A DNA stretch of 64,000 bases from NCBI RefSeq assembly GCF_009913435.1, contig NZ_CP047895.1, positions 1,000,501 through 1,064,500 of the forward strand, read 5' to 3'. Origin of the DNA: Sphingomonas changnyeongensis (GTDB lineage: Bacteria > Pseudomonadota > Alphaproteobacteria > Sphingomonadales > Sphingomonadaceae). The first letter of the stretch is position 1; each line of letters begins with the position of its first letter. Positions 36,935 through 46,447 of the stretch are shown here, piece after piece. The position numbers were made by a program, and so were the translations under genes. The notes under the pieces were generated by a model that searched no databases, was not told the origin of the DNA, and saw nothing but the letters and a program-made list of their open reading frames with translations.

Positions 36935-37248
36935 GGCGGCAGGCCCCCTGGTTGTCGCGGCCTGATGCGCCCCTCATGCGCAACCTGCCCCGGTCACCTT
37001 CATTAACCAGTTAACCTCTGCGGGCAAAAGGTTAATATGCATTTAATGCCACGATACGTCCGGTTCCGCGCCAATGGGGGCATCGGCATGATCGCGATGC
37101 GGGGCGGTGCGCCGCGCAGAAGGAGGCGGGCAAGGGGGCTGAACAGCATCGTCGGGCACCGGTGCGGCGGATGCGCGACCGGCCCGGCAACAGCGACCCC
37201 GGGCCTGCCAGGTATCGCGCTAAACAATCAGTCAAATCAGGGGGATAA
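36935..37248. other. ctrA upstream region and spacer
   Basis: This 314-base gap holds the ctrA promoter region with its candidate CtrA boxes (separate entry) and then GC-rich sequence from about 37050 to 37248 without a convincing gene. Short open frames here lack start signals and a family pattern. Confidence 0.5.
37003..37046 (-). promoter_or_regulatory. CtrA boxes upstream of ctrA
   Basis: TTAATATGCATTTAA at 37032-37046 is an exact TTAA-N7-TTAA full CtrA box. A second pair, TTAACCAGTTAA at 37003-37014, has half-sites with a 4-base spacer. They lie 69-112 bases upstream of the ctrA start. CtrA controls its own promoter in Caulobacter; here autoregulation is inferred from the site. Confidence 0.75.
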
Positions 37249-37324
<76 letters not shown>

Positions 37325-37635
37325 GCACCATGTCCCGCGCCCGGCCCAGCCCGGCGCGAAGCAGGGCCATTAGCGGCGCTTTTGCCGGGATGCAACGCCT
37401 GTTGCGCATCGGCGGGCGGCGGACGATGATTTTTTCCCGGCGATGATTTTTTCCGTGGGCGATTTTTTCGGTCACGGCGGGCGCGGCCGGGCCGGGGCAA
37501 GCCGTAACGGCAGCCATGGTCCGGCACCGCCGCCGCGCCTGACCGGAACCCGCCGGCCACCGGCGGCGAGCCTTGTTTCGCGCCCGCGTCCCGGCCTAAC
37601 GAGGCGTGCACGCTGACCATATAAGGAGAGAGAGA
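37325..37635. other. Spacer with AT-rich tandem repeat
   Basis: A 311-base gap between the tRNA and the oxidoreductase. It contains three direct repeats of CGATGATTTTTTCC or a shortened form at about 37423, 37441 and 37460, in strong contrast to the GC-rich surroundings. On the tRNA strand these are A tracts about 100-150 bases upstream of the tRNA. The part before the oxidoreductase holds its Shine-Dalgarno sequence AAGGAGAGAGAG (37622-37633). No gene is seen. Confidence 0.5.
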
Positions 37636-38625
37636 ATGTCCCGCGCCTGGATCCTCAAATCGCGTCCCGCCGGCATGCCCGGCCCGGACAATATCGCGCT
37701 TGTCGACCTGCCGTCCCAGCCGCTTGCCGAAGGGCAGATCCGCGTCGCCAATCGCTGGCTGTCGGTCGACCCCTATATGCGCGGCCGGATGAACGACGTG
37801 AAAAGCTATGTCCCGCCGTTCCAGATCGGTGAGCCGCTGCAGGGCGGCGCGGTCGGCGAGGTGATCGAGAGCGCCAATCCCGCCTTTGCGGTCGGTGACA
37901 AGGTGCTGCACATGGCCGGCTGGCGCGACGAGGCGGTGGTCGGCCCCGAAATGATGCCGCAAAAGCTGCCGGCGCTGGGCGTGCCGGATGAAACCTTCCT
38001 GCACAATATGGGCCTGACCGGCGGCACCGCCTATTTCGGGCTGCTGCGCTGCGCCGCGGCACAGCCGGGCGACATCGTGTTCGTGTCGGCCGCGGCGGGC
38101 GCGGTCGGCTCGGCGGTGGTCCAGATCGCCAAGCTCAAGGGGATGACGGTGATCGGTTCGGCCGGCGGGCCGGACAAGGTCGCCTTCGTCAAGGAACTGG
38201 GGGCCGATCACTGCATCGACTACAAGGCTGGTCCGGTGCTGCCGCAGCTGATGGCGGCCGCGCCCAAGGGCATCGACGTCTATTTCGACAATGTCGGCGG
38301 CGAGCATCTGGATGCCGCCTTCGCCACCGCCCGCCAGAATGCCCGGTTCGCCATCTGCGGCATGATTGACGTCTATAACGACGGCAAGCCGCAGGAGATG
38401 AAGTATCTGATCCGCACCATCCCGGCGCGGATCATGATGCGCGGCTTCATCTACACCGATTACATGGCCGAGTTCCCGGTGTGGCAGCAGGAAATGGCCG
38501 GCTGGGTGACCAGCGGCCAGATGAAGGCGCGCACGACGGTGATGGACGGGCTCGACTCGACGCTCGACGCGTTCCTCGGCCTGTTCTCGGGCGCCAACAC
38601 CGGCAAGATGCTGGTCCGGCTTTGA
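37636..38625 (+). CDS. NADP-dependent oxidoreductase (MDR, curA/PTGR-like)
   Basis: Medium-chain zinc-independent reductase of 329 residues. The N-terminal segment LSVDPYMRGRMNDVKSYVPP is diagnostic of the leukotriene B4 dehydrogenase/CurA group. The Rossmann domain has VFVSAAAGAVGSAVVQIAKL, GSAGGPDKVAFVKELGAD and DVYFDNVGGEHLDA. Members reduce activated double bonds of enones; the natural substrate is not predictable. A strong Shine-Dalgarno sequence precedes the ATG, and an intrinsic terminator follows the stop. Confidence 0.92.
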   Translation: MSRAWILKSRPAGMPGPDNIALVDLPSQPLAEGQIRVANRWLSVDPYMRGRMNDVKSYVPPFQIGEPLQGGAVGEVIESANPAFAVGDKVLHMAGWRDEAVVGPEMMPQKLPALGVPDETFLHNMGLTGGTAYFGLLRCAAAQPGDIVFVSAAAGAVGSAVVQIAKLKGMTVIGSAGGPDKVAFVKELGADHCIDYKAGPVLPQLMAAAPKGIDVYFDNVGGEHLDAAFATARQNARFAICGMIDVYNDGKPQEMKYLIRTIPARIMMRGFIYTDYMAEFPVWQQEMAGWVTSGQMKARTTVMDGLDSTLDAFLGLFSGANTGKMLVRL

Positions 38626-38636
38626 TGTCGTGAGGG

Positions 38637-38664
38637 CGGGGGCGCATGGCGCCCCCGTCTTTTT
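38637..38664 (+). terminator. Intrinsic terminator after the oxidoreductase
   Basis: CGGGGGCGC (38637-38645) and GCGCCCCCG (38649-38657) form a 9-bp stem with an ATG loop, followed by TCTTTTTG. It lies 12 bases after the stop codon. Confidence 0.85.
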
Positions 38665-38863
38665 GTGCGGCTCACGCCGCACGAGCGGCACCGGGCCGCT
38701 CCCGCTTGTTTGTGCTGCGCCTTGCGGCGCAGGGGCGGCACCAGCCCGCTCCCCCACCCGGCCACCCAACGGCAGTATATTGTGGGTGGCCGGGTGGGGG
38801 AGCGGGCTGGCGCCGCGACAACAAAGACTCCCGGTGCCGCAACCGCGCCGGGAGGCGCGCAAC
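38665..38863. repeat. Palindromic mosaic repeat, copy 6 (compensating change)
   Basis: Arms at 38737-38768 and 38783-38814 are 32-bp complements with one mismatch and a 14-base loop ACGGCAGTATATTG. The inner arm reads CCACCCA and is matched by TGGGTGG, whereas other copies have CCTCCCA/TGGGAGG. On the left are inverted modules (GTGCGGCTCACGCCGCAC, TTGTTTGTGCTGCGCC); on the right is GCGCCGGGAGGCGC next to the peptidase stop. It is between convergent genes. Confidence 0.88.
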
Positions 38864-39760
38864 TCAAACCGCGCCCGTAAATGTGTCGCACACCGCCGGG
38901 TCGCCGCTGTCCAGCCCGCGCTTCAGCCAGGTCTGGCGTTCGGCGGCGCTGCCATGGGTGAAGCTTTCGGGCACCACGCGGCCCTGTGCCGCGCGCTGCA
39001 GCGTGTCGTCGCCGATGGCGGCGGCGGCGCGCAGCCCCTCCTCGATGTCGCCGGGTTCCAGCCGGTCGCGGTTGCGTGCCGCCCACACCCCGGCATAGCA
39101 GTCCGCCTGCAGCTCGACGCGCACCTGGATGCGGTTGCCGCCGCGCGCATCGGTGCGCGCCTGGGCCGCGCGCGCCTGTTCGAGCACCCCGGTCAGCGCC
39201 TGGACATGATGGCCGACCTCATGCGCGATCACATAGGCCTGGGCGAAATCGCCGGCCGCGCCGAACCGGTTCTGCAGCTCGGCATAAAAGCTGGTGTCCA
39301 GATAGATGCGGTTGTCGCTCGGGCAGTAGAACGGGCCCATTGCCGCCTGCGCCGCGCCGCAGCCCGACTGGCCGCGCCCGTCATAGAAAATGAACCCCGC
39401 CGGGCGGTAGCTCTGGCCGCGTTCGGCAAAGATCCGCGCCCAGCTGTCCTCGGTGCTCGCCAGCACCTGGCAGGAAAAGCGGCTGGCGGCGTCGACCGCG
39501 CAGGCGCGGGCGGCGGCATTCTGGCCGATCGCGGTGCTGGTCGCCGGCCCGGCCGCCTGCCTGCCGCCGCCGCCGAACGGATTGATGCCGAGCAGCATCG
39601 CGCCGATCACGACGACGACGATTCCCCCCAGCCCGAACCGGCTGCCGACGAGGGAGAGGATAAGACCCAAGCCGCCGCCGCCAAGGCCGCCGCCGCCCCC
39701 GAAATCCTGCCCGCGCTGGTCGCCGACATTGTCGCTGGTCCGGTAATCGTCGAGGCGCAT
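38864..39760 (-). CDS. Neutral zinc metallopeptidase (YpfJ family)
   Basis: A 298-residue membrane-anchored protein. The N-terminus is Gly-rich and hydrophilic (MRLDDYRTSDNV, then Gly runs), with a membrane segment at about residues 45-65. The peptidase domain carries the zinc motif AYVIAHEVGHHVQALTG, the upstream ARIFAERGQSYRPAGFIFYD, and the Cys pairs (GQSGCG, PFYCPSD, ELQADCYAGVWA) of the Zn_peptidase/YpfJ family. Its function is not established. It converges on the oxidoreductase and diverges from the patatin. Confidence 0.9.
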   Translation of the reverse strand: MRLDDYRTSDNVGDQRGQDFGGGGGLGGGGLGLILSLVGSRFGLGGIVVVVIGAMLLGINPFGGGGRQAAGPATSTAIGQNAAARACAVDAASRFSCQVLASTEDSWARIFAERGQSYRPAGFIFYDGRGQSGCGAAQAAMGPFYCPSDNRIYLDTSFYAELQNRFGAAGDFAQAYVIAHEVGHHVQALTGVLEQARAAQARTDARGGNRIQVRVELQADCYAGVWAARNRDRLEPGDIEEGLRAAAAIGDDTLQRAAQGRVVPESFTHGSAAERQTWLKRGLDSGDPAVCDTFTGAV

Positions 39761-39869
39761 CGGCGTGTTCCTGCACTGGATCGGCGGCCTGTCGATGGCA
39801 TGGCCGCGCCCAAGGTTGCATGTCGCGCCATCTTACGACAGGGAAAGGGCCGCTGCGAGGAGGTTTTGG

Positions 39870-41021
39870 ATGGCCGATGCAGATCCGCCCAGCGGGCGTC
39901 CCCGCCGCCGGAGCGAACCGGCGCTGCCGCTGCCCGAATGCGTGGCGCTGGTGCTTCAGGGCGGCGGTGCGCTCGGTGCCTATCAGGCCGGCGTCTATCA
40001 GGCGCTCGACCAGCGCGGCATCGCCATCGACCGGATCGCCGGCATTTCGATCGGCGCGGTCAATGCCGCGATCATCGCCGGCAATCCGCCCGAGCGGCGC
40101 GTTGCCGCGCTGCGTGAGTTCTGGTCGCTGGTCACCAGCTGGCTGCCCAGCTTCCCGGCGCTCGACGATCCGCAGACGCGCCAGACGCTGCACGAATGGT
40201 CGGCCGGCTTTGTCGCGCTGATGGGCGTGCCGGGCTTTTTCGCGCCGCGCCCCTTTCCCCCGGCGCTGGCACGGGCGGGGACGCCCGATGCGCTCAGCTT
40301 TTACGATTCGCGCGCGCTGGCGCGGACCCTCGACCGGCTGATCGACTGGGATCTGCTCAATGACGGGCCGGTCCATGTCTCGGTCGGGGTGGTCGAGATC
40401 GAAAGCGGCAATTTCCGCTATTTCAGCAACCGCCGCGAACGGCTGGATGCGCGCCACATCATGGCGTCGGGCGCGCTGCCGCCCGGCCTGCCGCCGGTCG
40501 AGATTGACGGGCGGCTCTATTGGGATGGCGGGCTGGTGTCGAACACGCCGCTGCAGGAGGTGATGGACACCCAGAGCTCGCCGATGCTGGTGTTCCAGGT
40601 CGATCTGTTTCCCGCCGAAGGGCGGGTGCCGCGCACGATGGAAGACGTGATCGCCCGCGCCAAGGAAATCCGCTTTTCCAGCCGCACCCGCCAGGTCGGC
40701 GATCAGCTGCTCCGCCTGCGCAAGGAGCGCGAGCTGATCCGCCGCGCGCTCGCCAAGCTGCCGGCGGAGCTGTGCGGCGATCCCGACATTGCGGCCCTGA
40801 AGGCGCTGGCCGAAGAGCATCCGGTTAACATCGTTCATCTGATCCACCGCCCCAATGCGTGGGAGGGCGATGCCCGCGATTATGAATTTTCCACCCGCAC
40901 GATGCGCGAGCATTGGGCGGCCGGGCATGGCGCGGTGATGCAGTCGGTCAATGCCAGCGCGCTGCTCGCCCGCAACATCCTGAACGGCGAAACCGCCGCG
41001 TTCGACCTGACCCGCAGCTGA
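39870..41021 (+). CDS. Patatin-like phospholipase
   Basis: Serine acyl hydrolase of 383 residues. The oxyanion loop LQGGGALGAYQAGVYQAL and the nucleophile motif GISIGAVNAAI (Ser60) are at the N-terminus; the dyad Asp is in YWDGGLVSNTPLQ. A C-terminal DUF3734-like part (about 290-380) with HLIHRPNAWEGDARDYEFS links it to the patatins that often accompany 3-hydroxybutyrate dehydrogenase, as here. GAGGAGG precedes the ATG at 39870. Confidence 0.9.
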   Translation: MADADPPSGRPRRRSEPALPLPECVALVLQGGGALGAYQAGVYQALDQRGIAIDRIAGISIGAVNAAIIAGNPPERRVAALREFWSLVTSWLPSFPALDDPQTRQTLHEWSAGFVALMGVPGFFAPRPFPPALARAGTPDALSFYDSRALARTLDRLIDWDLLNDGPVHVSVGVVEIESGNFRYFSNRRERLDARHIMASGALPPGLPPVEIDGRLYWDGGLVSNTPLQEVMDTQSSPMLVFQVDLFPAEGRVPRTMEDVIARAKEIRFSSRTRQVGDQLLRLRKERELIRRALAKLPAELCGDPDIAALKALAEEHPVNIVHLIHRPNAWEGDARDYEFSTRTMREHWAAGHGAVMQSVNASALLARNILNGETAAFDLTRS

Positions 41022-41034
41022 AGGACCAGACCCA

Positions 41035-41820
41035 ATGACCCTTGCCGGCAAGACCGCGCTGATCACCGGATCCACCTCTGGCATCGGGCTCGCTTATGCC
41101 CGCGCGCTCGCGGCCGAGGGCGTGTCGGTGATGATCAACGGCTTTGGCGATGCGGACGCGATCGAGGCCGAGCGCGCGGCGCTCGAGGCGCTGGCCGGTG
41201 CGCCCGCGCGCTACAGCGATGCCGACATGTCGCGGCCCGACGAGATTGCGGCGATGGTCGCCCGCTGCACCGACGAACTGGGCGCGCCGGACATCGTCAT
41301 CAGCAATGCCGGCATCCAGCATGTCGCCCCGGTGAGCGCGTTTCCGGTCGACAAATGGGATGCGATCCTGGCGATCAATCTCAGCTCGACCTTCCACCTG
41401 ATCCGCGCGGCGCTGCCGGCGATGCAGGCGCGCGGCTGGGGACGGATCATCGCCACCGCCTCTGCCCATTCGCTGGTCGCCAGCCCCAATAAATCGGCCT
41501 ATGTCGCGGCCAAGCACGGGCTGGCCGGGCTGATCAAGACGGTCGCGCTCGAAGTCGCGCAGGCCGGCATCACCGCCAATTGCATCAGCCCGGGCTATGT
41601 CTGGACACCGCTGGTCGAAAAACAGATCCCCGACACGATGGCGACGCGCGGCCTGACCCGCGACCAGGTGATCAACGACGTGCTGCTCGCCGCCCAGCCG
41701 ACCAAGCAGTTCGTCACCCCGGAACAGGTCGCGGCGCTCGCCCTGTTCCTGTGCGGCGACGGTGCCGCCTCGATCACCGGGGCGAACCTGACCGTCGATG
41801 GCGGCTGGACGGCGGCCTGA
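41035..41820 (+). CDS. 3-hydroxybutyrate dehydrogenase
   Basis: Short-chain dehydrogenase of 261 residues that interconverts 3-hydroxybutyrate and acetoacetate with NAD, in PHB or ketone-body turnover. The NAD motif is TGSTSGIG (11-18) and the catalytic Tyr156/Lys160 are in YVAAKHGLAGL. VISNAGIQHVAPV and the substrate loop TPLVEKQIP match BdhA. It follows the patatin after 13 bases, an association typical for this enzyme, since the patatin may release storage polymer or lipid. Confidence 0.92.
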   Translation: MTLAGKTALITGSTSGIGLAYARALAAEGVSVMINGFGDADAIEAERAALEALAGAPARYSDADMSRPDEIAAMVARCTDELGAPDIVISNAGIQHVAPVSAFPVDKWDAILAINLSSTFHLIRAALPAMQARGWGRIIATASAHSLVASPNKSAYVAAKHGLAGLIKTVALEVAQAGITANCISPGYVWTPLVEKQIPDTMATRGLTRDQVINDVLLAAQPTKQFVTPEQVAALALFLCGDGAASITGANLTVDGGWTAA

Positions 41821-41825
41821 CGGGC

Positions 41826-42521
41826 ATGAAGCGTCTGCGCGTCGCCCTGCCTGCCGGGATGATCGTCGCGCTGCCGGCGGCGGCCAGTGCCGCCGCATTG
41901 CCGGCCGCCGCAACGCAGAATGCGCCGTCGCTGCGGGCGGAAATGGCCCCGGCCGCAGGCGCAGACTGGCGGCGCGTGGCGCGCCCTGCCGACCAGATCC
42001 GCCTGCGCCAGTGGCGGACATCGTTTCTGGCCGGGCTGGAGGCGGCGCGCATCGCCGGTTTTGCCGCCGAACTGGCAGGCGAAGGGGCGCTGCTCGATCC
42101 CGATGCCGGGCGGGTCGATGCGCCGCCCCCCGGTGCCTATCGCTGCCGCGTCGTCAAGCTGGGGGCGCGCCCCGGGGCGACGCGCGCCTTTGCCGCCGGC
42201 GTGGCGACGCCGTGCCGGGTGACCGAGAATGCCGGGCGGCTGCGCTTCCAGATCCTCGACGGGGTCCAGCGTCCGGCCGGGCGCATCTATCCGGGCCGGG
42301 GCGCGCAGCCGCCGGTGTTTCTCGGCTCGCTGGCGCTGGGCGACGAGGTGCGGGCGATCGGTTATGGCCGCGATGGCGGCCGCGACCTTGCCGGGCTGGT
42401 GGAAGCGGTCGGGCCTACCGAACGGGGTGGAGCGGCCGGTTCGGCCCGGTGGCGGATCATCCTGCCCGCGCCGCAGTTTGAAAGCCTGGTCGACGTGATC
42501 GAGATCGTCCCCGCCGGCTGA
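41826..42521 (+). CDS. DUF4893-like exported protein
   Basis: A 231-residue protein with a signal peptide (MKRLRVALPAGMIVALPAAASA). The core ADWRRVARPADQIRLRQWR, YRCRVVKLG, PCRVTENAGRLRFQILDGVQ and RPAGRIYPGR resembles the DUF4893 family of sphingomonads. Its function is unknown. It starts five bases after bdhA, so it is probably in the same transcript. Confidence 0.78.
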   Translation: MKRLRVALPAGMIVALPAAASAAALPAAATQNAPSLRAEMAPAAGADWRRVARPADQIRLRQWRTSFLAGLEAARIAGFAAELAGEGALLDPDAGRVDAPPPGAYRCRVVKLGARPGATRAFAAGVATPCRVTENAGRLRFQILDGVQRPAGRIYPGRGAQPPVFLGSLALGDEVRAIGYGRDGGRDLAGLVEAVGPTERGGAAGSARWRIILPAPQFESLVDVIEIVPAG

Positions 42522-42579
42522 GTCCCGTGTCCCGCAAATCGGGGCTGGCGCGCGGGGCCGGGGCTGCTAGCCTTCTGCC

Positions 42580-43905
42580 ATGACCGTCATTGCCGCCCTG
42601 TCGCTGCTGCTCGCCGCTCAACCTGCCGCATCGCAGCCACCCGCCCTTGCCGCCGATCTGGCGCGCGACATGCCGGGGCTGATCGCCATTTACCGCGACC
42701 TGCATGCCAATCCCGAGCTGTCGGGGCAGGAAAAGCGCTCGGCCGCGATCATGGCGGCCGAGGCGCGCAAGGCGGGGTTCGAGGTCACGGCCGGGGTCGG
42801 CGGCACCGGCGTCGTCGCGGTGCTGCGCAACGGCCCCGGCCCGGTCGTCATGCTGCGCGCCGACATGGATGCGCTGCCGGTTGCCGAACAGACCGGCCTT
42901 GGCTTTGCCAGCACGGTCCGCGCCAGGGGGCCGGACGGGCAGGAGACGCCGGTGATGCATGCCTGCGGCCATGACACGCACATGACCGCCTGGATCGCGA
43001 CCGCGCGGCGGCTGGCGGCGCTGCGCAGCCGCTGGTCGGGCACGGTGGTGATGATCGGCCAGCCGGCTGAGGAAACGGTCGGCGGCGCGCAGGCGATGCT
43101 GAAGGACGGGCTCTACACCCGTTTCCCGAAGCCCGATTATGTGCTCGCCTTCCACGATTCGGCGTCGCTGCCCGCCGGGCATATCGGCTATACGCCGGGC
43201 TATGCGCTGGCGGCGGTCGATACCGTCGATCTGCTGGTCAAGGGCGTGGGCGGGCATGGTGCCGCACCCGCCACCACGCGCGATCCGATCGTGCTTGCCG
43301 CGCGCATCGTGACGACGCTGCAGACGCTGGTCGCGCGCGAGATCGATCCGCAGGATGCGGTGGTCGTCACCGTCGGGTCGATCCATGGCGGCACCAAGCA
43401 CAACATCATCCCCAGCGAAGTGCGCCTGCAGCTGACGGTGCGCAGCTATGCCCCCGAAACCCGGGCCAAGCTGCTGGCGGGCATCGCCCGGGTGGCGCGC
43501 GGCGAGGCGATCGCCGCCGGGCTGGACGAGGCGCTGATGCCGGTGATGACCGTCGATCCGCAAAGCGGCATGGCGACGTTCAACGACGAGGATCTGACCG
43601 CGCGGATCGCCGCCCGCTTCACCGCCCATTTCGGGGGCGACCGTGTCCGCCCGGTGCGCCCGGTGATGGTGAGCGAGGATTTTCCCGAATATCGCGCCGC
43701 CGATCCGGCGCGGATCAAGAGCAGCATCTTCTGGGTGGGCGGCGTGCCGCGCGCCAAATGGGAGGCGGCGGGCGGCGATCCCGCCCGGCTGCCGTCGCTG
43801 CACAGCCCGTTCTGGGCGCCCGATGCCGAGGCGGTGATCGGCGCGGCGGCAGAGGCGCTGACCGTGGCGACGCTCGATCTGCTCGCGCCCCCGGCCACGC
43901 GCTGA
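42580..43905 (+). CDS. M20 family metallo-amidohydrolase, exported
   Basis: A 441-residue zinc peptidase/amidohydrolase with an N-terminal signal (MTVIAALSLLLAAQPAASQP). The catalytic blocks are IYRDLHANPELSGQEKRSA, VMLRADMDALPVAEQTG, HACGHDTHMTAWI and QPAEETVGGAQAML, as in hippurate hydrolase/IAA-amino-acid hydrolase relatives. It probably removes acyl groups from amino acids or peptides in the periplasm. The substrate is unknown. Confidence 0.9.
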   Translation: MTVIAALSLLLAAQPAASQPPALAADLARDMPGLIAIYRDLHANPELSGQEKRSAAIMAAEARKAGFEVTAGVGGTGVVAVLRNGPGPVVMLRADMDALPVAEQTGLGFASTVRARGPDGQETPVMHACGHDTHMTAWIATARRLAALRSRWSGTVVMIGQPAEETVGGAQAMLKDGLYTRFPKPDYVLAFHDSASLPAGHIGYTPGYALAAVDTVDLLVKGVGGHGAAPATTRDPIVLAARIVTTLQTLVAREIDPQDAVVVTVGSIHGGTKHNIIPSEVRLQLTVRSYAPETRAKLLAGIARVARGEAIAAGLDEALMPVMTVDPQSGMATFNDEDLTARIAARFTAHFGGDRVRPVRPVMVSEDFPEYRAADPARIKSSIFWVGGVPRAKWEAAGGDPARLPSLHSPFWAPDAEAVIGAAAEALTVATLDLLAPPATR

Positions 43906-43933
43906 CCGGGCGGCCGGGTGATGCCACCCCGGT

Positions 43934-44314
43934 CTAGCCGGCCGGCTGGCCCGCCATCGCCGCGATGATCGCCTGCGCCAGATCGCTGGTCCGATAGGGT
44001 TTGCACACCAAAGGCGCGCGGTCGAAACCGCCCGGTCGCCCGGCATCGCCATAGCCGGTCGTGAACACGAATGGCCGGCCGAGCGCGCGCAGCTTTTCAG
44101 CGACCGGCAGGCTGTTTTCGCCGTTTAGGTTCATGTCGAGCAGCGCAATGTCGAAATCGCCAGTGCCGGCGCGGGCGAGTGCTGCGGCAAGGCTGGTTTC
44201 GATCCCGACGACATCGCCGCCCAGTTCGAGCAGCATGTCCTCCGCCATCATCGCGATGATGGCCTCGTCCTCGACGATCAGGATGCGCAGGCCGGCAATG
44301 GCATCGGTCATCAT
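43934..44314 (-). CDS. Stand-alone response regulator (partner of HWE kinase)
   Basis: A 126-residue receiver-only protein. The acidic residues are in RILIVEDEAIIAM, the acceptor Asp in DIALLDMNLNGENS, and the Lys in PLVCKPYRTSDLAQAI. The FATGYG-like FTTGYGDA segment is typical of receivers paired with HWE kinases. It starts 10 bases after the kinase, so they form a two-component pair. There is no output domain. Confidence 0.9.
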   Translation of the reverse strand: MMTDAIAGLRILIVEDEAIIAMMAEDMLLELGGDVVGIETSLAAALARAGTGDFDIALLDMNLNGENSLPVAEKLRALGRPFVFTTGYGDAGRPGGFDRAPLVCKPYRTSDLAQAIIAAMAGQPAG

Positions 44315-44324
44315 CGGTCCTTCC

Positions 44325-46276
44325 CTATATCATTCTGAGATTGGGCGCGACGGGCGCGTCGATCGTGCAGATGAGCCCCGCCGGATCGAAATCGATCCTG
44401 ACCCGGGCAGCGAGATCCGAGGCAAGTGCGCGTTCGATCATGCGGATGCCGAAGCCCCGCGAGGACGGGCGCGCGACGGGCGGTCCGCCCAGTTCGCGCC
44501 AGTCGAGCAACAGCCTCTGCCCGTCGAGCCGCCAGCCAATGTCGATGCGCCCGTCGGGCAGCGACAATGCGCCATATTTGACCGCATTGGTCGACAGTTC
44601 ATGCAGCGCCATCACCACCGCCACCGCGGCCTTGGGCGTCAGTTCGGCATGGGGGCCGGCGGCGCGCAGCCGGTTGCTGCCCGGCGCCACAGGGCCGGTC
44701 GCGCGGCGGACCAGCTCGGCCAGCGTCGCGCCCTCCCATTGTTCGCGGGTCAGCAGATCGTGCGCCGCAGCCAGCGCCGCCAGCCGCGCCTGAAAATCGG
44801 CCAGCGCCTGTTCATGGTCGCGCCCCGGCCTCAGGCTGTGCCGGGCCAGCGCCTGGACGAGGGCAAGGCTGTTCTTCACCCGGTGATTGAGCTCGTCGAT
44901 CAGCAGCCGCTGCCGCTCCTCGAACGCCCGTTCGGCGGTCACGTCGCGGGCGATCATGTGCAGGCCGATCGGCGTGCGGTCATCGCCCAGCGTTACCGTG
45001 GAGCTGACCGCCCAGCGCATCGCCCTGCCGTCCGCGCCGGTGACGCCGACATCGTGGCGGCTGGGGGTGCCTGGTTCGTCCCTGTCCCGCCGCCGCGGGC
45101 GCAGCCTGGCCCAGGCGCGGCGTCCTTCGCCCGGTGCCAGGAAATCGGACAGCGGCCGCCCGGCCAGCCCCGCCGCCGGCAGGCCGAGCGCGGCCCCGGC
45201 CGCGGGGTTCGCCGCAGTGATCACCCCGTCGAGCGTCGCGGTGAACATGATGTCGGTCGCCTGTTCAAAGATCAGCCGGTGGCGCTGCTCGCTGTCGCGC
45301 AGCCGGGCCTGGGCGCGGGTGCGCGCCAGATCGCGCCACAGCCGCCCCGCTGCCAGCCGCAGCAGATCGGCATCATGATCGAACCAGCGCCGGGGGACGG
45401 GGGAATGCAGGAAGATCGCCCCGGCATAGCCGCGGTCGGTCATCACCGGCGCGGCCAGCAGGGCGGCGATGTCGAGATCGCGCCACAGCCGGGCGGCATG
45501 GCCGTCTGCCCCCGCCAGATCGGCGACGTTTTCAATCCTGAGCACCGCGCCCCCGCGCAGTGCCGCCGACGATGCGGAACCGAAAGCGCCCGCCGCGAAC
45601 CGCCCCGACAGCGGCAGCGTCCCCGCCGTCCAGCAGCGCCGCACGATCGCCCCGTCGCCATCCTCCTCGATTTCGGCAAAGCCTGCCCGCGCGACCCCGA
45701 AGCCGGTGCCGATCAGTGCCAGCGCCGCATCGAGCGCGGCCTCCTCGGTCGCCGCCTGACGCAGTCCGTCGTCCAGCTCGGCAAGCAGCCGGTCGCGACG
45801 CGACTGGAGCACCCGGTCGGTCACCTCGCGCCCCTGGTTGAAGATGCCGCGCACCGCGCCGCCTTCGCCCCGGATCGGTGTGAAGCTGTAATCCCAATAG
45901 GTTTCCTCGGCCCTCCCGTGGCGCTGCATCGGCAGCATCTGTTCGGTCGCCGAAAAACCGATGCCCTGTTCATAGACGTCGCGCATCTGGGGGGCGATCA
46001 CGTCCCAGATGTCGGGCCAGACCTGCCGCGCCGGGCGGCCGAGCGCGGCCGGATGGCGGGGGCCGGGAATGGCGGACCAGGCATCGTTGTAGAGCAGGAT
46101 ATGGTCCGCGCCCCAGTAGATCGCGGTCGGAAAGCTCGACTGGAGGCACAGGCCGAGCGTGACCTGCAGCGGGGCCGGCCAGTGCAGCGGCGCTCCGAGC
46201 GGGGATGACGACCAGTCATGGGCGCGGATCCTGGCCCCATTTCGCCGCCGCCGCGCATAAAGGCCTGTTCGCCCAT
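44325..46276 (-). CDS. HWE-family sensor histidine kinase (PAS-GAF-PAS), frameshift near N-terminus
   Basis: Soluble sensor kinase. An N-terminal PAS-like block (PLGAPLHWPAPLQVTLGLCL onward) is followed by a GAF domain (about 175-300) and a second PAS (IFEQATDIMFTATLDGVITA). The HWE kinase has the H-box LIDELNHRVKNSLALVQAL, the N-box ALHELSTNAVKYGAL and the WxE motif LDWRELGG. The usual N-terminus GGGEMGARIRAHDW is split: MGEQAFMRGGGEMG starts at 46276 in one frame, and ARIRAHDW continues in another. One base is missing in the run at 46235-46238. A caller using the longer frame would start upstream with an unrelated sequence. Confidence 0.82.
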
Positions 46277-46386
46277 CGCCGCACCCTCCCCCGCGCATCC
46301 CGGGGGGATGCCGAATGCGTCCCCCATCCCACGGGCGGCAAACGCAAAAGGCGGCGATCCGATCCATTTCGAAACCGGAACGGATC

Positions 46387-46432
46387 AAAAAAATCCCGCT
46401 CCCGCAGCCGCCGGGGCGGCCAGGGGAGCGGG
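46387..46432 (-). terminator. Intrinsic terminator of aceA
   Basis: CCCGCTCCC (46395-46403) and GGGAGCGGG (46424-46432) close a branched GC hairpin. On the minus strand the stem is followed by a run of seven T (46393-46387). It lies 15 bases after the aceA stop. Confidence 0.85.
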
Positions 46433-46447
46433 TGCAGATCCATGCGC

